DNA of 64,000 nucleotides from Telopea speciosissima. Taxonomy: Eukaryota > Streptophyta > Magnoliopsida > Proteales > Proteaceae. The stretch spans positions 59,266,593 through 59,330,592 of the forward strand of contig NC_057923.1 in the NCBI RefSeq assembly GCF_018873765.1. Direction: 5' to 3'. Position numbers and translations under genes: made by a program. Below the pieces are notes generated by a model that saw nothing but the letters and a program-made list of their open reading frames with translations, ran no database searches and had not been told where the DNA came from. This document shows, one piece after another, positions 1 to 10,527 of this stretch. The number at the start of each line of letters is the position of its first letter. Within the stretch, counting starts at the first letter, position 1.

Positions 1-2612
1 TCATAAAATAAGCGGAAGCGTTTACAGTAGTTACCTCATGTTCATACGGCTAAGTGATACGTAAATAGTTTGGATGGACATCCCGAATGACCATAGCATA
101 ACTATCCCAAAACAAATATAACAATAAATATTTATATAAGGCACGTGGGCCAAAAAAAAAACAAAAGAAGGGAATAAGTCCCAAGTATCAATACAGCCCG
201 TAGGCACAATCATCATGGGCAACCATCGCCATGATCCTCGATCCGCGATCTCGGCTCCACAAGAATCATCGCATCAAAATCTAAAAAGAATGTGTACACG
301 GGGTTAGCTCCACCGAGCTAGTGAGAGAGAAAAGGGGATGCACAATCACACAATCACAAATAGTCCATGGTGCATGCTATTATTAATTTATTTATCACCT
401 AACACACAATGCTAAGTCAATGGGTATATGCTACTGCAATAACTCGGGAAGACATTGTGGATCCTTCCATTCTCACCACAATGCAACCTCAATTATTACT
501 ATGGAGCCCGCGCCTGGTCGTAGTCATCACCACCCAGAGGCAGACCCCGATAACCATTACTACCCCTGGCCTGGCCTCTCTAACTCTCCACAGGCAGCAG
601 GTGCTCTGGCTACCCAACACCTAAACCCCTGTTGGTAAGGGTCGTAGCATAGGGAACTGAGCCATTTACCACCTAACACACAATGCTAAGTCAATGGGTA
701 TATGCTACTGCAATAACTCGGGAAGACATTGTGGGTCCTTCCATTCTCACCACAATGCAACCTCAATTATTACTATGGAGCCCGCCGGTCGTAGTCATCA
801 CCACCCGCAGGCGGACCCGATAACCATTACTACCCCGGCCTGGCCTCTCTAACTCTCCACAGCGCGGTGCTCGCTACCCAACACCTAAACCCCTGTTGGT
901 AAGGGTCGTAGCATAGGGAACTGAGCCTAACCACAAATATACTACATGAATCCTATCGTGTTGAGAGGTACATCCGGGTGTGTCAACGTCCCATTCCATC
1001 TAACACCGGTACCAAGACAACACGGCGCATACAGCAAGAATGAGATGCAATATACAATTCCACGTGTCACGGGGGTTCCGGTGCCAGTACTTCCCGGCAC
1101 CGTAACCCAACACAAATCCATATCATCCAAATCATCATCATCGAATAAGAATAAATGCAAATATGCAATCATGCTTGAATGATAATGTCACAATATAATT
1201 CATAAATGCATGAATAAGCAATAGTAAACAAGCTCAAACAGTCACCCAAACCCACTCACCAATTACTTCAAATGGAATTTGTATAAGCGCAACGATTCCC
1301 GCTTAAAATCACCCCATTGCACATATGTTGGCACCTATGGAAGTGAATAAGAGTGTGAGAGAGTGTAGGGGAGGCCTCATAGAGAAACCCCACCATTTAC
1401 ATAAGTTATAAGCTTTAAAAACTGCATCGGAGGCAACGTCGGACTCAGCAGGCCTGCCTCCGACCTTGCCTCCGACCTTCCCTGCAGGCTCAGGACACAT
1501 CGGAGGCAACATCGGAGGCACACAGACTTGCCTCCGATGCAACCCAAGTGCGATTTCAAGGTCTTAAAAGCCCAGGGTTGTCCCATTTGGTTCTCTAAGC
1601 CTCAAGGGACTAGGGAGGGGGTGTCTTGGAGTCTATTTGGGTCTTAGAAACACCCAACATTCAAAGATTTAAGGGGGTTTAAAGGATCAAAAGCTCAAAA
1701 ATCCAGATTTGGGGTTTTCTTTGGTGGTTGAAGCTTTAGAATCAAATAGATTCAGCAAGAGGTCAAAATAGAGGTCTTTATAGGATTGTAATGAAAATGG
1801 GATAGCATCCTACAAGGGGAAACTACACATGGCTCGAGCTAACCCTTTGGGTTTCCAAAAAGAAATCCCCATCTTGGGGCTGCAACCAACGAACCACCCA
1901 AGCTCAAACGAGCAAGGGGGAAGAGAGAAAAATGGGGGAAAAGGGCACTTGGCTTACCTGGTTTGAGGTACACACGAGGTGCCCTCTTTAAAGCTCCAAA
2001 TCCAGCAGCCGTTTCCTTCTTCTTCTTCCCTTCCTTCTCCTCCTTCTCCTCCTCTCTTCAAAGCTCTCCTCTCCTTTCACGATTAGGTTAGGAAAGAGAA
2101 AGAAAAAAGAAAGACTAAGGAATAGTCTTACCCCTCTCTCTCATATAGACTTCACATTTATTGGCCTATTTGGATAAGGCCTCATAAGTGTAACCTAGGG
2201 TCTATTTGGGTAGGGTCAAACATGGCAGGGCACCAATAGCACCTTAGCCACAGGGTCTCACCCACAAGGGTCCTTGTTAGCAGCATTGGATGCAGGGTCG
2301 GAGGGCCGAGTAACCTTGCCTCCGATGCGAGTAGGAAGGTGGTTCCCACCATAAGAGGTCGGGCCTTTGGACCATACTTCGAGGGCTTTGAGAGGGCGTA
2401 AGCACACAACAAAATTTGGTCAACTACTTACCCCGACACGTCAAGGTGCAACCCCGTGGTCCCGACTAGTTTCCACAGGCAACCTCGTACTATGGTCAAT
2501 ATAGCTGGGTTTGACCACCAGTGAGAACAACTCACCAGCACACGTGGCAGTGATAACTACACGTCACGGGAAAGAATTAATAATTAATTATACTCCCGGG
2601 GTGCGGGTATAA
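1..2612. repeat. LTR-retroelement-like repeat DNA, gene-free
   Basis: No gene is recognisable here. The stretch has low-complexity and repeat character: AT-rich blocks, a near-identical internal duplication, and a closing segment around 2595-2612 with a GGGGTGCGGGTATAACA-like motif of the kind seen at the edges of large plant Ty3/gypsy LTRs. Short open frames occur on both strands but none shows a protein family signature. Assignment to an LTR is an inference from composition and end motifs; both borders are uncertain and the left edge runs off the window. Other unclassified dispersed repeats remain possible. Confidence 0.3.
391..928. repeat. Two-copy tandem duplication, period 274 bp
   Basis: The segment at 391-664 is repeated at 665-about 928. 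Long identical blocks line up at an offset of 274 bp (for example ACCTAACACACAATGCTAAG at 397 and 671). The second copy has lost a few short blocks around 785-790 and 860-870, so it is slightly shorter. Both copies end in the same GGTCGTAGCATAGGGAACTG segment. The duplication lies inside repeat-like DNA and creates overlapping meaningless open frames. Confidence 0.9.
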
Positions 2613-2789
2613 CAGTTCTCCATCAAGGACCTAAACCCTGTTTATTTTTTCTTAGGTGTTGAAGCTACTACTCACTCTAAGGGTCTATTTTTATCACAAC
2701 ATCGGTACTTTACAGATTTATAGCAACGGACATGCATGAGAAACTGTAAAACCGTCCTCATCTCCATTGCCACCACATCAAAATCTACG

Positions 2790-3000
2790 GCTTCAGGGGG
2801 TGCACCTTATTTTAATGCCACTCAATATATGTGTATTGAGGGGTGTGCTACAGTATATCACCCTTACTCGGGGCGATGTTTCCTTCCCTGTTCAATTCAT
2901 CACGGTTGCCAGTTTATGCATGCCCAATAGAAGACCATTGAACCCTTGTCAAGCGCATCTTACGCTATCTCAAGCACAATGACACATATGTTGAAATCAC
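2790..3000 (+). mobile_element. Ty1/copia pol remnant (fossil)
   Basis: A short, degraded piece of the reverse transcriptase/RNase H connection of a Ty1/copia element. Recognisable motifs in order are the LQY-TRGDV block, CQFMHA and KRILRYLK, which follow each other in copia polyproteins before the RNase H domain. Only about 200 bp remains, it is broken, and no LTRs belonging to it could be identified. It is an old fragment. Confidence 0.6.
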
Positions 3001-3460
3001 CAGAAAACACATACTTAGTATTAGAACATAATCAATCTTCCAATGAAATCACCGGAAATTTTCATTTTACCATAAAATTTGTTTTAACGGCTATTTTACG
3101 CTGAAACAAACGGACCTCAAGAAAAAATGTAGAGGAGAAAGTGTTTTGCTTTTAGAATTTGGACTTAGATTGCTAAGTTACCATTGTACAAGTTCCTTTA
3201 TACCTTTCACACATAAAAATAATAGACTTCTCTCTCCTATTCTATTCATGTAAATCCCAAATGAATTATGCCTTTTTCCATCCCTTCCTTCATTTAGCAT
3301 GCAAATTTCTTCTTACACTTCCCTTGTAGAAACCCTCCCCTAAGTTGTATTATCCTCTTTTGACTTTGAGAGGCACAACATGCTTCGTGCTTTTCTTTGT
3401 TGGTGTCTATCACAAAACTATGGACAAGTTTGGATTACTATTATAATGAACATATTAAAG
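3001..3460. other. Gene-free AT-rich spacer
   Basis: Nothing recognisable is seen in this spacer upstream of the first glucosyltransferase gene. It is AT-rich and has no long open frame or repeat with a partner elsewhere in the window that I could find. Confidence 0.5.
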
Positions 3461-3635
3461 AAAGATATAGGGGAAAGATTTTGTACACGGTCGTGTAAAC
3501 CGTATACAGGAGAGAATCTGTCACAAAAAGTTGAAAAAGGCATAAATACCCATCCATTAATTACTGCCTTAAAACTCCACCCTCTCACATACACAGTTTA
3601 TACGACCGTGTATGAAAACTTTCTCCAAAGATATC
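3461..3635. mobile_element. MULE-type MITE with 9-bp target duplication
   Basis: A 157-bp element at 3470-3626. Its ends are inverted repeats of about 30 bp: the left end reads GGGGAAAGATTTTGTACACG, and the right end, read on the other strand, begins GGAGAAAGTTTTCATACACG. It is flanked by AAAGATATA (3461-3469) and AAAGATATC (3627-3635), an 8/9 match. A 9-bp duplication is the mark of Mutator-like transposases. A second copy of the family lies at 58830-59185. It carries no coding capacity and must have been moved by a transposase encoded elsewhere. Confidence 0.85.
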
Positions 3636-3857
3636 AAGCGTTGATTTAGTCGATTTCTTCCAACTTAATTAAAGATGAGGTGGGATGAGACAAGGAGTGA
3701 CTACATATATAGGCCGGCATTTTGATTCATACTTCCATTTAATATATAGGAGTACAGGACGGCGGGAATGTGGGAGAGAGAGAGAGAGAGAGAAAGAGAT
3801 CAATCCGTCTCCGGCTTTCTTCCAAAGCTCCGACAAGAGGCATCTCAGATTCTGGCA

Positions 3858-5583
3858 ATGTCTGTCACTGGCATTGATAGAATCGAAGGCTGCCACGTGG
3901 TAGCAATACCATACCCAAGTCGTGGCCACATCAACCCAATGATGAATGTTTGCGCCCTTCTCGCTTCAAAAGGCTTAGCCGTTACATTTGTAGTCACCGA
4001 AGAGTGGCTCTCCTTAATCGGACCAGGGTCTGGATCTGGATCTTGGATCAACTAATCCAATAATACCCAACATTCGGTTTCGATCCATTCCCAATGTAAT
4101 CCCATCGGAGCTACTGACTCGTGAATCGGAATTCCTCGGTTTGGTTGAAGATGTTTACACGAAGATGGAATCTCCATTTGATCAGCTTCTTGATCAGCTC
4201 GAGTCGCCTCCAACTTGTATTATAGCTGACACTTCCTTGTTATGGGCAGTAGCCATAGGGAACCGGAGGAATATTCCGGTGTCTTTGCTCTGGACGATGT
4301 CGCCCATAATGCTTTCATTGAACTCTCATTTTTTCATCCTTTATGCTCACGCCCATGTACCACTTCCATTGGAAATCATCGCAGGTTTGTTAAAAGAGTT
4401 CTTAATTCCCTACCATTGTTCAAGTAAATATATATATTTCCATTTGAATGGGGAACAGATCCTCTATGCCTATGCTGTGCAAACACAAGGTTACGCATAG
4501 TTATCGTTTTACCCCTGCACGAGCGCCTTGCCTGAGGGGGTTAACCGCCGTGCAGCACAGGCCGGATGGACAGCTGCACCATAGAAGATCTGGATCCAAC
4601 ATCTTTTTTTCACTCATATTTTCTTGTAGGAAATGAAGTGCAGAACCTGTTTGCTTTTTTGCTTCACAGAAACTGGAAAAGATGTGGAAATAGACTGCAT
4701 CCCGGGCCTCCTTGCAATACGCCTCAGAGAAGTGCCATTCTTTTACTTTCCCGATGGCTTTACGTAAGTAAAAGAAGCATTTTCTTGGGTAGCTAAAGCA
4801 CAATCCATTCTCCTTACTTCCTTCTATGATCTTCAATGGTATGCAATAGACACCTTAAGGGGAACACTTCGAATACCTATTTACCCAATAGGTCCCTCCA
4901 TCCCTTTCATGTTACTTCAAGACAGAGTCACACCCTCTGATACCAGCAATGACAATAATGCTGTGGATTACCTTAGCTGGCTCGACTGTCAACCCGAAAA
5001 TTCTGTCTTGTATGTCTCATTGGGTAGTTTCTTATCTGCATCAACCACACAAATGCATGAAATTGCAATGGGGTTGAAGACCAGTAAGATGCGATACTTG
5101 TGGGTTGCTCACGGTGAAGCCCTTAACTTGCAGGAAACTTGCGGTGAAATGGGACTAATAGTATCATGGTGTGACCAATTGAGGGTCTTATGTCATTCAT
5201 CTGTGGCAGGGTTCTTCACACATTGTGGATGGAACTCAATCCTAGAAGCCATTTACTCAGGGGTGCCAATGCTCACTTTTCCTCTGTTTCTTGACCAATT
5301 TCATAACAGCACATTGATTGTGGAAAGTTATAAGATCGGCTTGAGAGTTAAAGAGGAGATTGGAGTGGAAAATGTTGTTGGAAGAGATAAGATTGCTTGC
5401 ATTGTGCGAAGGTTGAGGGATGGAGATAAAGGAGTACGACGGCTGAGGAGAAGAGCTAAAGCACTTCAGAGATCTTGTCAAAGCGCTATAGAAAAGGATG
5501 GATCTACTTTCACAAACCTCAATGCTTTTATAGGAGATCTTGTAAGGAATAGCAATCTTGAATTTGCTAATGAAAGAACTTAA
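3858..5583 (+). pseudogene. UGT87A-like UDP-glucosyltransferase, disabled tandem copy
   Basis: This is a close copy of the intact glucosyltransferase at 8662-10255, with the same two-exon plan (3858-4384 and 4670-5583; donor GGTTTGT, acceptor TTCACAG). The reading frame starts MSVTGIDRIEGCHVVAIPYP and keeps the GHINP catalytic-histidine region. Two lesions disable it. An extra T in a GGATCT hexanucleotide repeat near 4043 shifts the frame, leading to TAA at 4053-4055. An in-frame TAA also lies at 4765-4767, beside a loss of about four codons relative to the sister gene. The 3' half, including the PSPG sugar-nucleotide box (WCDQ to FLDQ), is open to its own stop at 5581. The 5' leader has a (GA)n run at 3776-3793, like the sister gene. 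The intron holds a foreign hairpin fragment. I call it a pseudogene; an assembly error could explain the frameshift but not the stop and deletion together. Confidence 0.88.
4508..4597. mobile_element. Partial copy of a GC-rich hairpin MITE
   Basis: Inside the intron of the disabled glucosyltransferase copy lies a GC-rich block (GCACGAGCGCCTTGCCTGAG, then CCGGATGGACAGCTGCACCA, then AGATCTGGATCC). It repeats, in the same order, the right half of the hairpin element at 58980-59168 (GCTCGGGCACC/CTTGTCTGAG loop, CCGGACAG, GGATCC end). One arm seems missing and no target duplication was found, so it is a decayed or partial insertion. The similarity is clear by eye but not exact. Confidence 0.45.
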
Positions 5584-8281
5584 TTGGTTGGGTTCTGGTC
5601 ACATTTCACTAGTGAGGTTATCTGTATCAGAATTACATTACTTTACAGAGTTAAGACTACTGGCTCAAATCTAGTAATCTGTTTTAACACTTCGAAATTG
5701 GTTTCTTATATATAGTAGATTCCTTGGCTCAAATCTAATAATCTGCTTTCCTTAAAAAAGTGGTAGACTTGGCTAATGCCGGCAGAAACCAAACTACGGT
5801 GGACCTCCGTGCAGTTTTTTTTTTTTTGTTTTGGTTCCCCTCAATCTCTCATGGAAGGAAATTTATCCTCTCATTGCACCACACTTAAAAATCCAACCGT
5901 TCATCCAATACTTGAAAGGATGAAAAAGACACCACTGCCCATGTTTTTACGGTTGAATTCTTAAATATGGTGCACTAGGCAGTGCACTATACCTGAGATG
6001 ATGAAAATCTCTAATAGAAGCATGGGGCTACGCCGGGGACAGGTAAGCCTAAATGACTTCAAGACAAGTGAGAAAATATATGCATGGCTTAAAATATAAA
6101 CTCTTTTATTCTTTTGGTAAGATTTTTTTTATTATTATTATTTTTTAATGAAGATAAAATCCTATCATTTCACATATCAAATTATCAACTTGAAAAACAC
6201 AACCAATAGGAATGCACGTGCAAGCATCGACTTGGGCAAGGGGTGGTACTATTTTTACGCGCAGAAGCAGCACAACCAGATTGTGTTTTTTTTTTCAATT
6301 ATAATTTGGGAGAAAAAACTATGTCTGGTAATATGTGTACTACACCTAGACAAAGAAGAGCTGAAATGAGCACCTTGCCCCTATGAAAGCGAAAATATTA
6401 TCCCTATTGTTGCTTCCACATATTGTTGCATATGGGTTGTCATTGTTGGCAATCAAGCACAGAGCAATGATGAGGTGGCCAGTCTTGAGGCTATGACAGT
6501 GTTCAGTGGCTTAGGAAATGTTGTTGGTTGCAGTTCAGAGCATTACAAGCATGGGTAGCAGCGATACAAAGTGTTTGGAGGCTTATGGGTTCCTATTTCA
6601 TAACTCACCGCAGCTGTATTACCTTCAGGTATTTTTTTCAGTGGATCCCGCATCAGAATTTCGAAGAGGTTTGAACTAGAAAAAATTAGTTCGTCGAGTC
6701 CTCTTTCCAATGGTTCAAACGGTTCGTCAATCCGACGTCAAATGAGGGAGTTATGATTTTTTCCGTTTGGATGCGCAAATTAGAAGCAAATCTGGAAAGT
6801 TGGATTTCAAATTTTGCTCTCGGCCAGCAGCTTAAGATCACTTTTTGGTCTCAGGGGTTTACATGCAAATAAATTTAATTTATGTCTATGATGACATAAA
6901 TAAGTAAAGTTAGAGGGGCTCTTTTTAAAATTATCAAAGTTGAAGAGATTTAAAAAAAAAAAGGAAATCATTACTCTCCCACGTGAAGGTTGTGAATGGA
7001 TGAGTTAAAAAGCTTTTCAAAAAATCTTTGATTCCATTTAATAGCTTTTGATTGGTTCTTCAAAAAGCACTTTGGAAACTGTGCCAATCTCTCTCTACCT
7101 TAAGAGAAGTATTTTAATCAATGCTTGATTGAAGATTCCTTTTATGTAAATTCCATTGGCCCATCTAAAAAGGATTGTTTAGTCTTTTACTTGATCTTTT
7201 GTAGAAAGAAGAGAAAAATGGTTCTTCTTCTTCTCTAAGTGAAAAAGGAAGCTACAGAACCGTGGACTGGTAAAGAAGAAAAAAAGGAGAAAGGAGAGGG
7301 AAGAAGAAGAGAAGAAAAGAAAAAAAGAAAGAGGGGTTTTTGCTTGAAAAATAGAGCAACCAAATGGGTGAAGATGGAATCTGATTTCTCTCTCTACATT
7401 TTTATTTTTGAAGAAATAGAAACCTATTGTGGGATTCCATCAAGCTGGTTCTCAATGGTTTTTGAAGATCTATTTATGGAGAAATTGGGGTTTTTGATTG
7501 GTTCTTGAAGAAATACAAGAAGAGGAAGAGACAAGAAGAAAGAAGCAATCTGTGATCCCCTTATGGCAGTGTGCACTTGAAAACCTAAGTCTCTCATTGC
7601 AAGGGAAGAGTTAGTAGTTCCAGTGGGCTCCATCACATCTGAGATCGGTACAGGCAAATGGTTGTAAGGCTTCCAATCTTCCATTTTTCTTTGTGATTGT
7701 CTGGGTTCTCTATTTTTACTAGTGTTAGGTGATACAAGTTGATAACCTAAGCTAGTCTGAGCTTATTTGTAGAGTATTGATATAAACCCAACTCTATTGA
7801 TTTTTGTCTTGTATTTAGTGGGTGCTAAATACTGGGAGTGGGTGCTCTCAGGCATTGGGTACTTTTTGTACTGGCTTAATTGCCCTCTCAGTTCTATGCT
7901 GAGAAAATTTGGGTGTGGGTGCTCCCAGCTGTAGGTGCAGCGAAGTTGAGTATTTGAGCAAATACGAAGCCCATAGTGGCATTGCTCCGTGGATGTAGGC
8001 AACTTGCCGAACCACGTATACCTTGTGTTGTGCGTGTGGATTTTTGCATTATATCTTTATTGTTGCATTTGGAGTGTGTGGGCTGCAGAATGGGTGTACA
8101 CACTTGGTAGAGTCTTTGAGTCTGGCTGGGGTGTGTACACGACCTTGTAGTTTATTTTCAGATCCGCCCAGTAATTACCAGTGCCAGTGGCGAAGAAATT
8201 GAAAAATTTACATCACTGATTCACCCCCCTCTCAGTGATAGCTATCGAACAACACATATGAGCCACCTACCAATTTTGTAA
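5584..8281. other. Intergenic spacer between the two glucosyltransferase genes
   Basis: There is no supported gene. The stretch holds a small hairpin element (5875-5974), long poly-T and AT-rich blocks, and a purine-rich segment (7200-7340) that creates a spurious lysine/glutamate-rich open frame. From about 6650 to 8250 the texture is that of LTR-element leader or LTR DNA, with a GGATTCACCCCCCTCTCAGTG-like close near 8220-8240, a sequence type common at the ends of plant copia LTRs. No gag or pol motif is present, so any such element is a non-coding fossil fragment with unclear borders. Confidence 0.35.
5875..5974. mobile_element. Short hairpin MITE
   Basis: A 100-bp imperfect inverted repeat. 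The left arm at 5875-5901 begins TGCACCACACTTAAAAATCC. The right arm at 5948-5974 ends CTTAAATATGGTGCA and pairs with it, including the AACCGT/ACGGTT inner ends. It looks like a small non-autonomous inverted-repeat element. No clear target duplication was seen. Confidence 0.55.
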
Positions 8282-8468
8282 ATCATTTTAGGGAAAAAGT
8301 TCTGTGTCCTGGAGTGTGGCCTACGCCAGCACTTCCATGAGTCTATCTCTCTCCTCCCCATGTGAAAAGATACCTTTGCCCCTTTGTTTTAAGGAAAAGA
8401 GAGATAGACACATCTGAATGCTAGCGTAAGCCACACTCCCGTAAAGAAAAATGTTTCCCATCATTTTA
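8282..8468. mobile_element. MULE-type MITE, long hairpin, perfect 9-bp target duplication
   Basis: A 169-bp element at 8291-8459 is flanked on both sides by ATCATTTTA (8282-8290 and 8460-8468). Its two arms pair over about 65 bp. The left arm begins GGGAAAAAGTTCTGTGTCCT; the right arm, on the other strand, begins GGGAAACATTTTTCTTTACG. Both then run into GGAGTGTGGCYTACGCYAGCA and TCTATCTCTC. The perfect 9-bp duplication and the foldback shape place it among Mutator-type MITEs. It sits about 200 bp upstream of the intact glucosyltransferase gene. Confidence 0.88.
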
Positions 8469-8661
8469 TTATGTAGTAAATCTAGGTAATTTCTTTTATT
8501 TATTTTCTCTCACCTTCTTGGTTATTAGCGATCCCCTTATTAATGTCGAGTGATATAGATTCCTTCTACATGAGAGAGAGAGAGAGAGAGAGATTACCCA
8601 GCGCAGTGCTAAAAGGTGAAGTTTCTTCCAAAGCTCCGAGCAGTTGCATCAGATTCCGGCT

Positions 8662-10255
8662 ATGTCTCTCAGTGGCTTAGAGAAAATCCAAGGCTGCCAC
8701 GTGGTAGCAATACCATACCCAGGTCATGGCCACATCAACCCAATGATGAATGTGTGTACCCTTCTCGCTGCAAAAGGCTTAGCCGTCACATTTGTAGTCA
8801 CAGAAGAATGGCTCTCCTTAATCGGACCAGGATCTGGATCTGGATCTGGATCTGGTCCAAACACACCTAACATCCGGTTTCGCACAATTCCGAATGTAAT
8901 CCCATCGGAGAAGACTCGTGGATCGGATTTCGTCGGCTTCGTTGAGGCTGTTTCCACGAAGATGGAAGCACCATTAGATCAGCTTCTTGATCGGCTCGAG
9001 CCACCTGCAACTCATATTATAGCTGATACTTTCTTGGCAGGGCCAGTAGCTATAGGGAACCGGAGGAATATACCGGTGACTTCACTCTGGGTGTCTTCGC
9101 CGGCGTTGTTTTCATTGCACCATCATTATCACCTCCTCTTTTCTCACGGCCATCTACCAGTTCCATTTGAAAACATCTCAGGTATGTATGGTAAATGACT
9201 TGTTAATTAATTCTACAAGTAATTAATTAAGCATAATGGCAACATGATGGATTGGTCTCAGTTGATTCCAAAGTATTTGTATTAAACAATCATGCAATGG
9301 TAATTAAGTAGATCATGAAATGAATTGCTGAACCTGTTTGCTTTTTTGCTTCACAGAAAGGAAAGATGAGATCATAACCTACATTCCAGGAATCCCTGCA
9401 ATACGCCTGGGAGATCTGCCATTCATTTACTTTCGCGAGAATGAATTTTTGAAAAAGATACTAGAAGACTTCTCTTGGGTAACCAAAGCACAATCCATTC
9501 TCGTTACTTCCTTCTCTGAGCTTCAATCCCATACAATTGACACCTTAAGGGGAATACTTCCAATACCCATTTACACAATAGGTCCCTCCATCCCTTTCAA
9601 GTTACTTCAAGACAGAATCACACCCTCTGAGGCCAGCAATAGTAGTAATGCTGTGGATTATCTTAAGTGGCTAGACTGTCAACCCAAAAATTCTGTCTTG
9701 TATGTCTCATTGGGTAGTTACTTACCTGTGTCCCCCACACAAATGCATGAAATTGCAATGGGGTTGCACACCAGTGGGGTTCGATACTTGTGGGTTGCTC
9801 GCGGTGAAGCTCTGAACTTGCAGGAAACTTGTGGTGAAATGGGACTAGTAGAACCATGGTGTGACCAATTGAGGGTCTTATGCCATTCTTCGGTAGCAGG
9901 GTTCTTGACACATTGTGGATGGAATTCAATACTAGAAGCCATATACTCAGGGGTGCCAATGCTCACTTTTCCTCTGTTAATTGACCAAATTCCTAACAGC
10001 ACATTGGTTGTGGAAGACTGGAAGATTGGCTTGACAGTGAAAGAGGAGATTGGAATGGAAATTTTGGTTGGAAGAGATAAGATTGCTCGCGTTGTGCAAA
10101 GGTTGATGGATGAAGATGAAGGGGTACAGCTGAGGGAAAGAGCTGAAGTACTTAAGAGATCTTGTCAAAGAGCTATAGAGAAGGGTGGTTCTACTTTCAC
10201 AAACCTCCATGCTTTTATAGGAGATCTTGTAAGCATCAACAATAAAAGAGCTTAG
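8662..10255 (+). CDS. UGT87A-like: UDP-glycosyltransferase, UGT87A type (intact)
   Basis: A family-1 glycosyltransferase that moves a sugar, usually glucose from UDP-glucose, onto a small hydrophobic acceptor; the acceptor cannot be read from sequence. There are two exons, 8662-9181 and 9357-10255 (donor GGTATGT, acceptor TTCACAG, phase 1), giving 472 aa against about 455 for Arabidopsis UGT87A proteins. The start is the ATG at 8662, just before MSLSGLEKIQGCHVVAIPYP. H24 in the GHGHINP motif fits the catalytic histidine and D122 in IIADT its partner. The C-terminal PSPG box spans residues 341-384, from WCDQLRVLCH through HCGWNS to the closing DQ, with all key positions kept. A Gly-Ser run at residues 57-65, coded by GGATCT repeats, may account for some of the extra length. 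A (GA)n run lies at 8574-8593 in the leader. The disabled tandem copy lies 3 kb upstream. No signal peptide is seen; the family is cytosolic. Confidence 0.95.
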
Positions 10256-10370
10256 TTGGTTCTAATCAAATTTCACTATTAAGGTACTTTGTTTTAGAAA
10301 ATGCATTACTTTTGAGAGTTGAGACTACTCCAATCTAGTAATCTGTTTTAACAATTTCATTAGGAACACG

Positions 10371-10527
10371 CAGGAGTCCGAGGCAAGAGCCATGTATCTC
10401 GGACTCCAACGAGCATGGGAATTGGGAGTAGCATCCCATAGACATTTGGATTGATACCCAGAAGCTAATCAAATATCTGCAGGATCATAAATGGCCGTGG
10501 GAGATCTTCACTTTATTGTTAGATATT
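10371..10527 (+). mobile_element. RNase H-domain scrap of a non-LTR retroelement
   Basis: The plus strand encodes ESEARAMYLGLQRAWELGV, then after a frame change DTQKLIKYLQDHKWPWEIF and TLLLDI. This matches the end of the plant RNase H domain (RVT_3 type) common in L1-type LINEs, where E-AEARAL-GL and W-I--I--DI are conserved. Only this piece is present, right behind the glucosyltransferase gene. Confidence 0.6.

Noticed and set aside
7239-7508. Lysine/glutamate-rich open frame of 89 codons
   Set aside because: It is low-complexity purine-rich DNA in a spacer; no start context, splice partner or homology.
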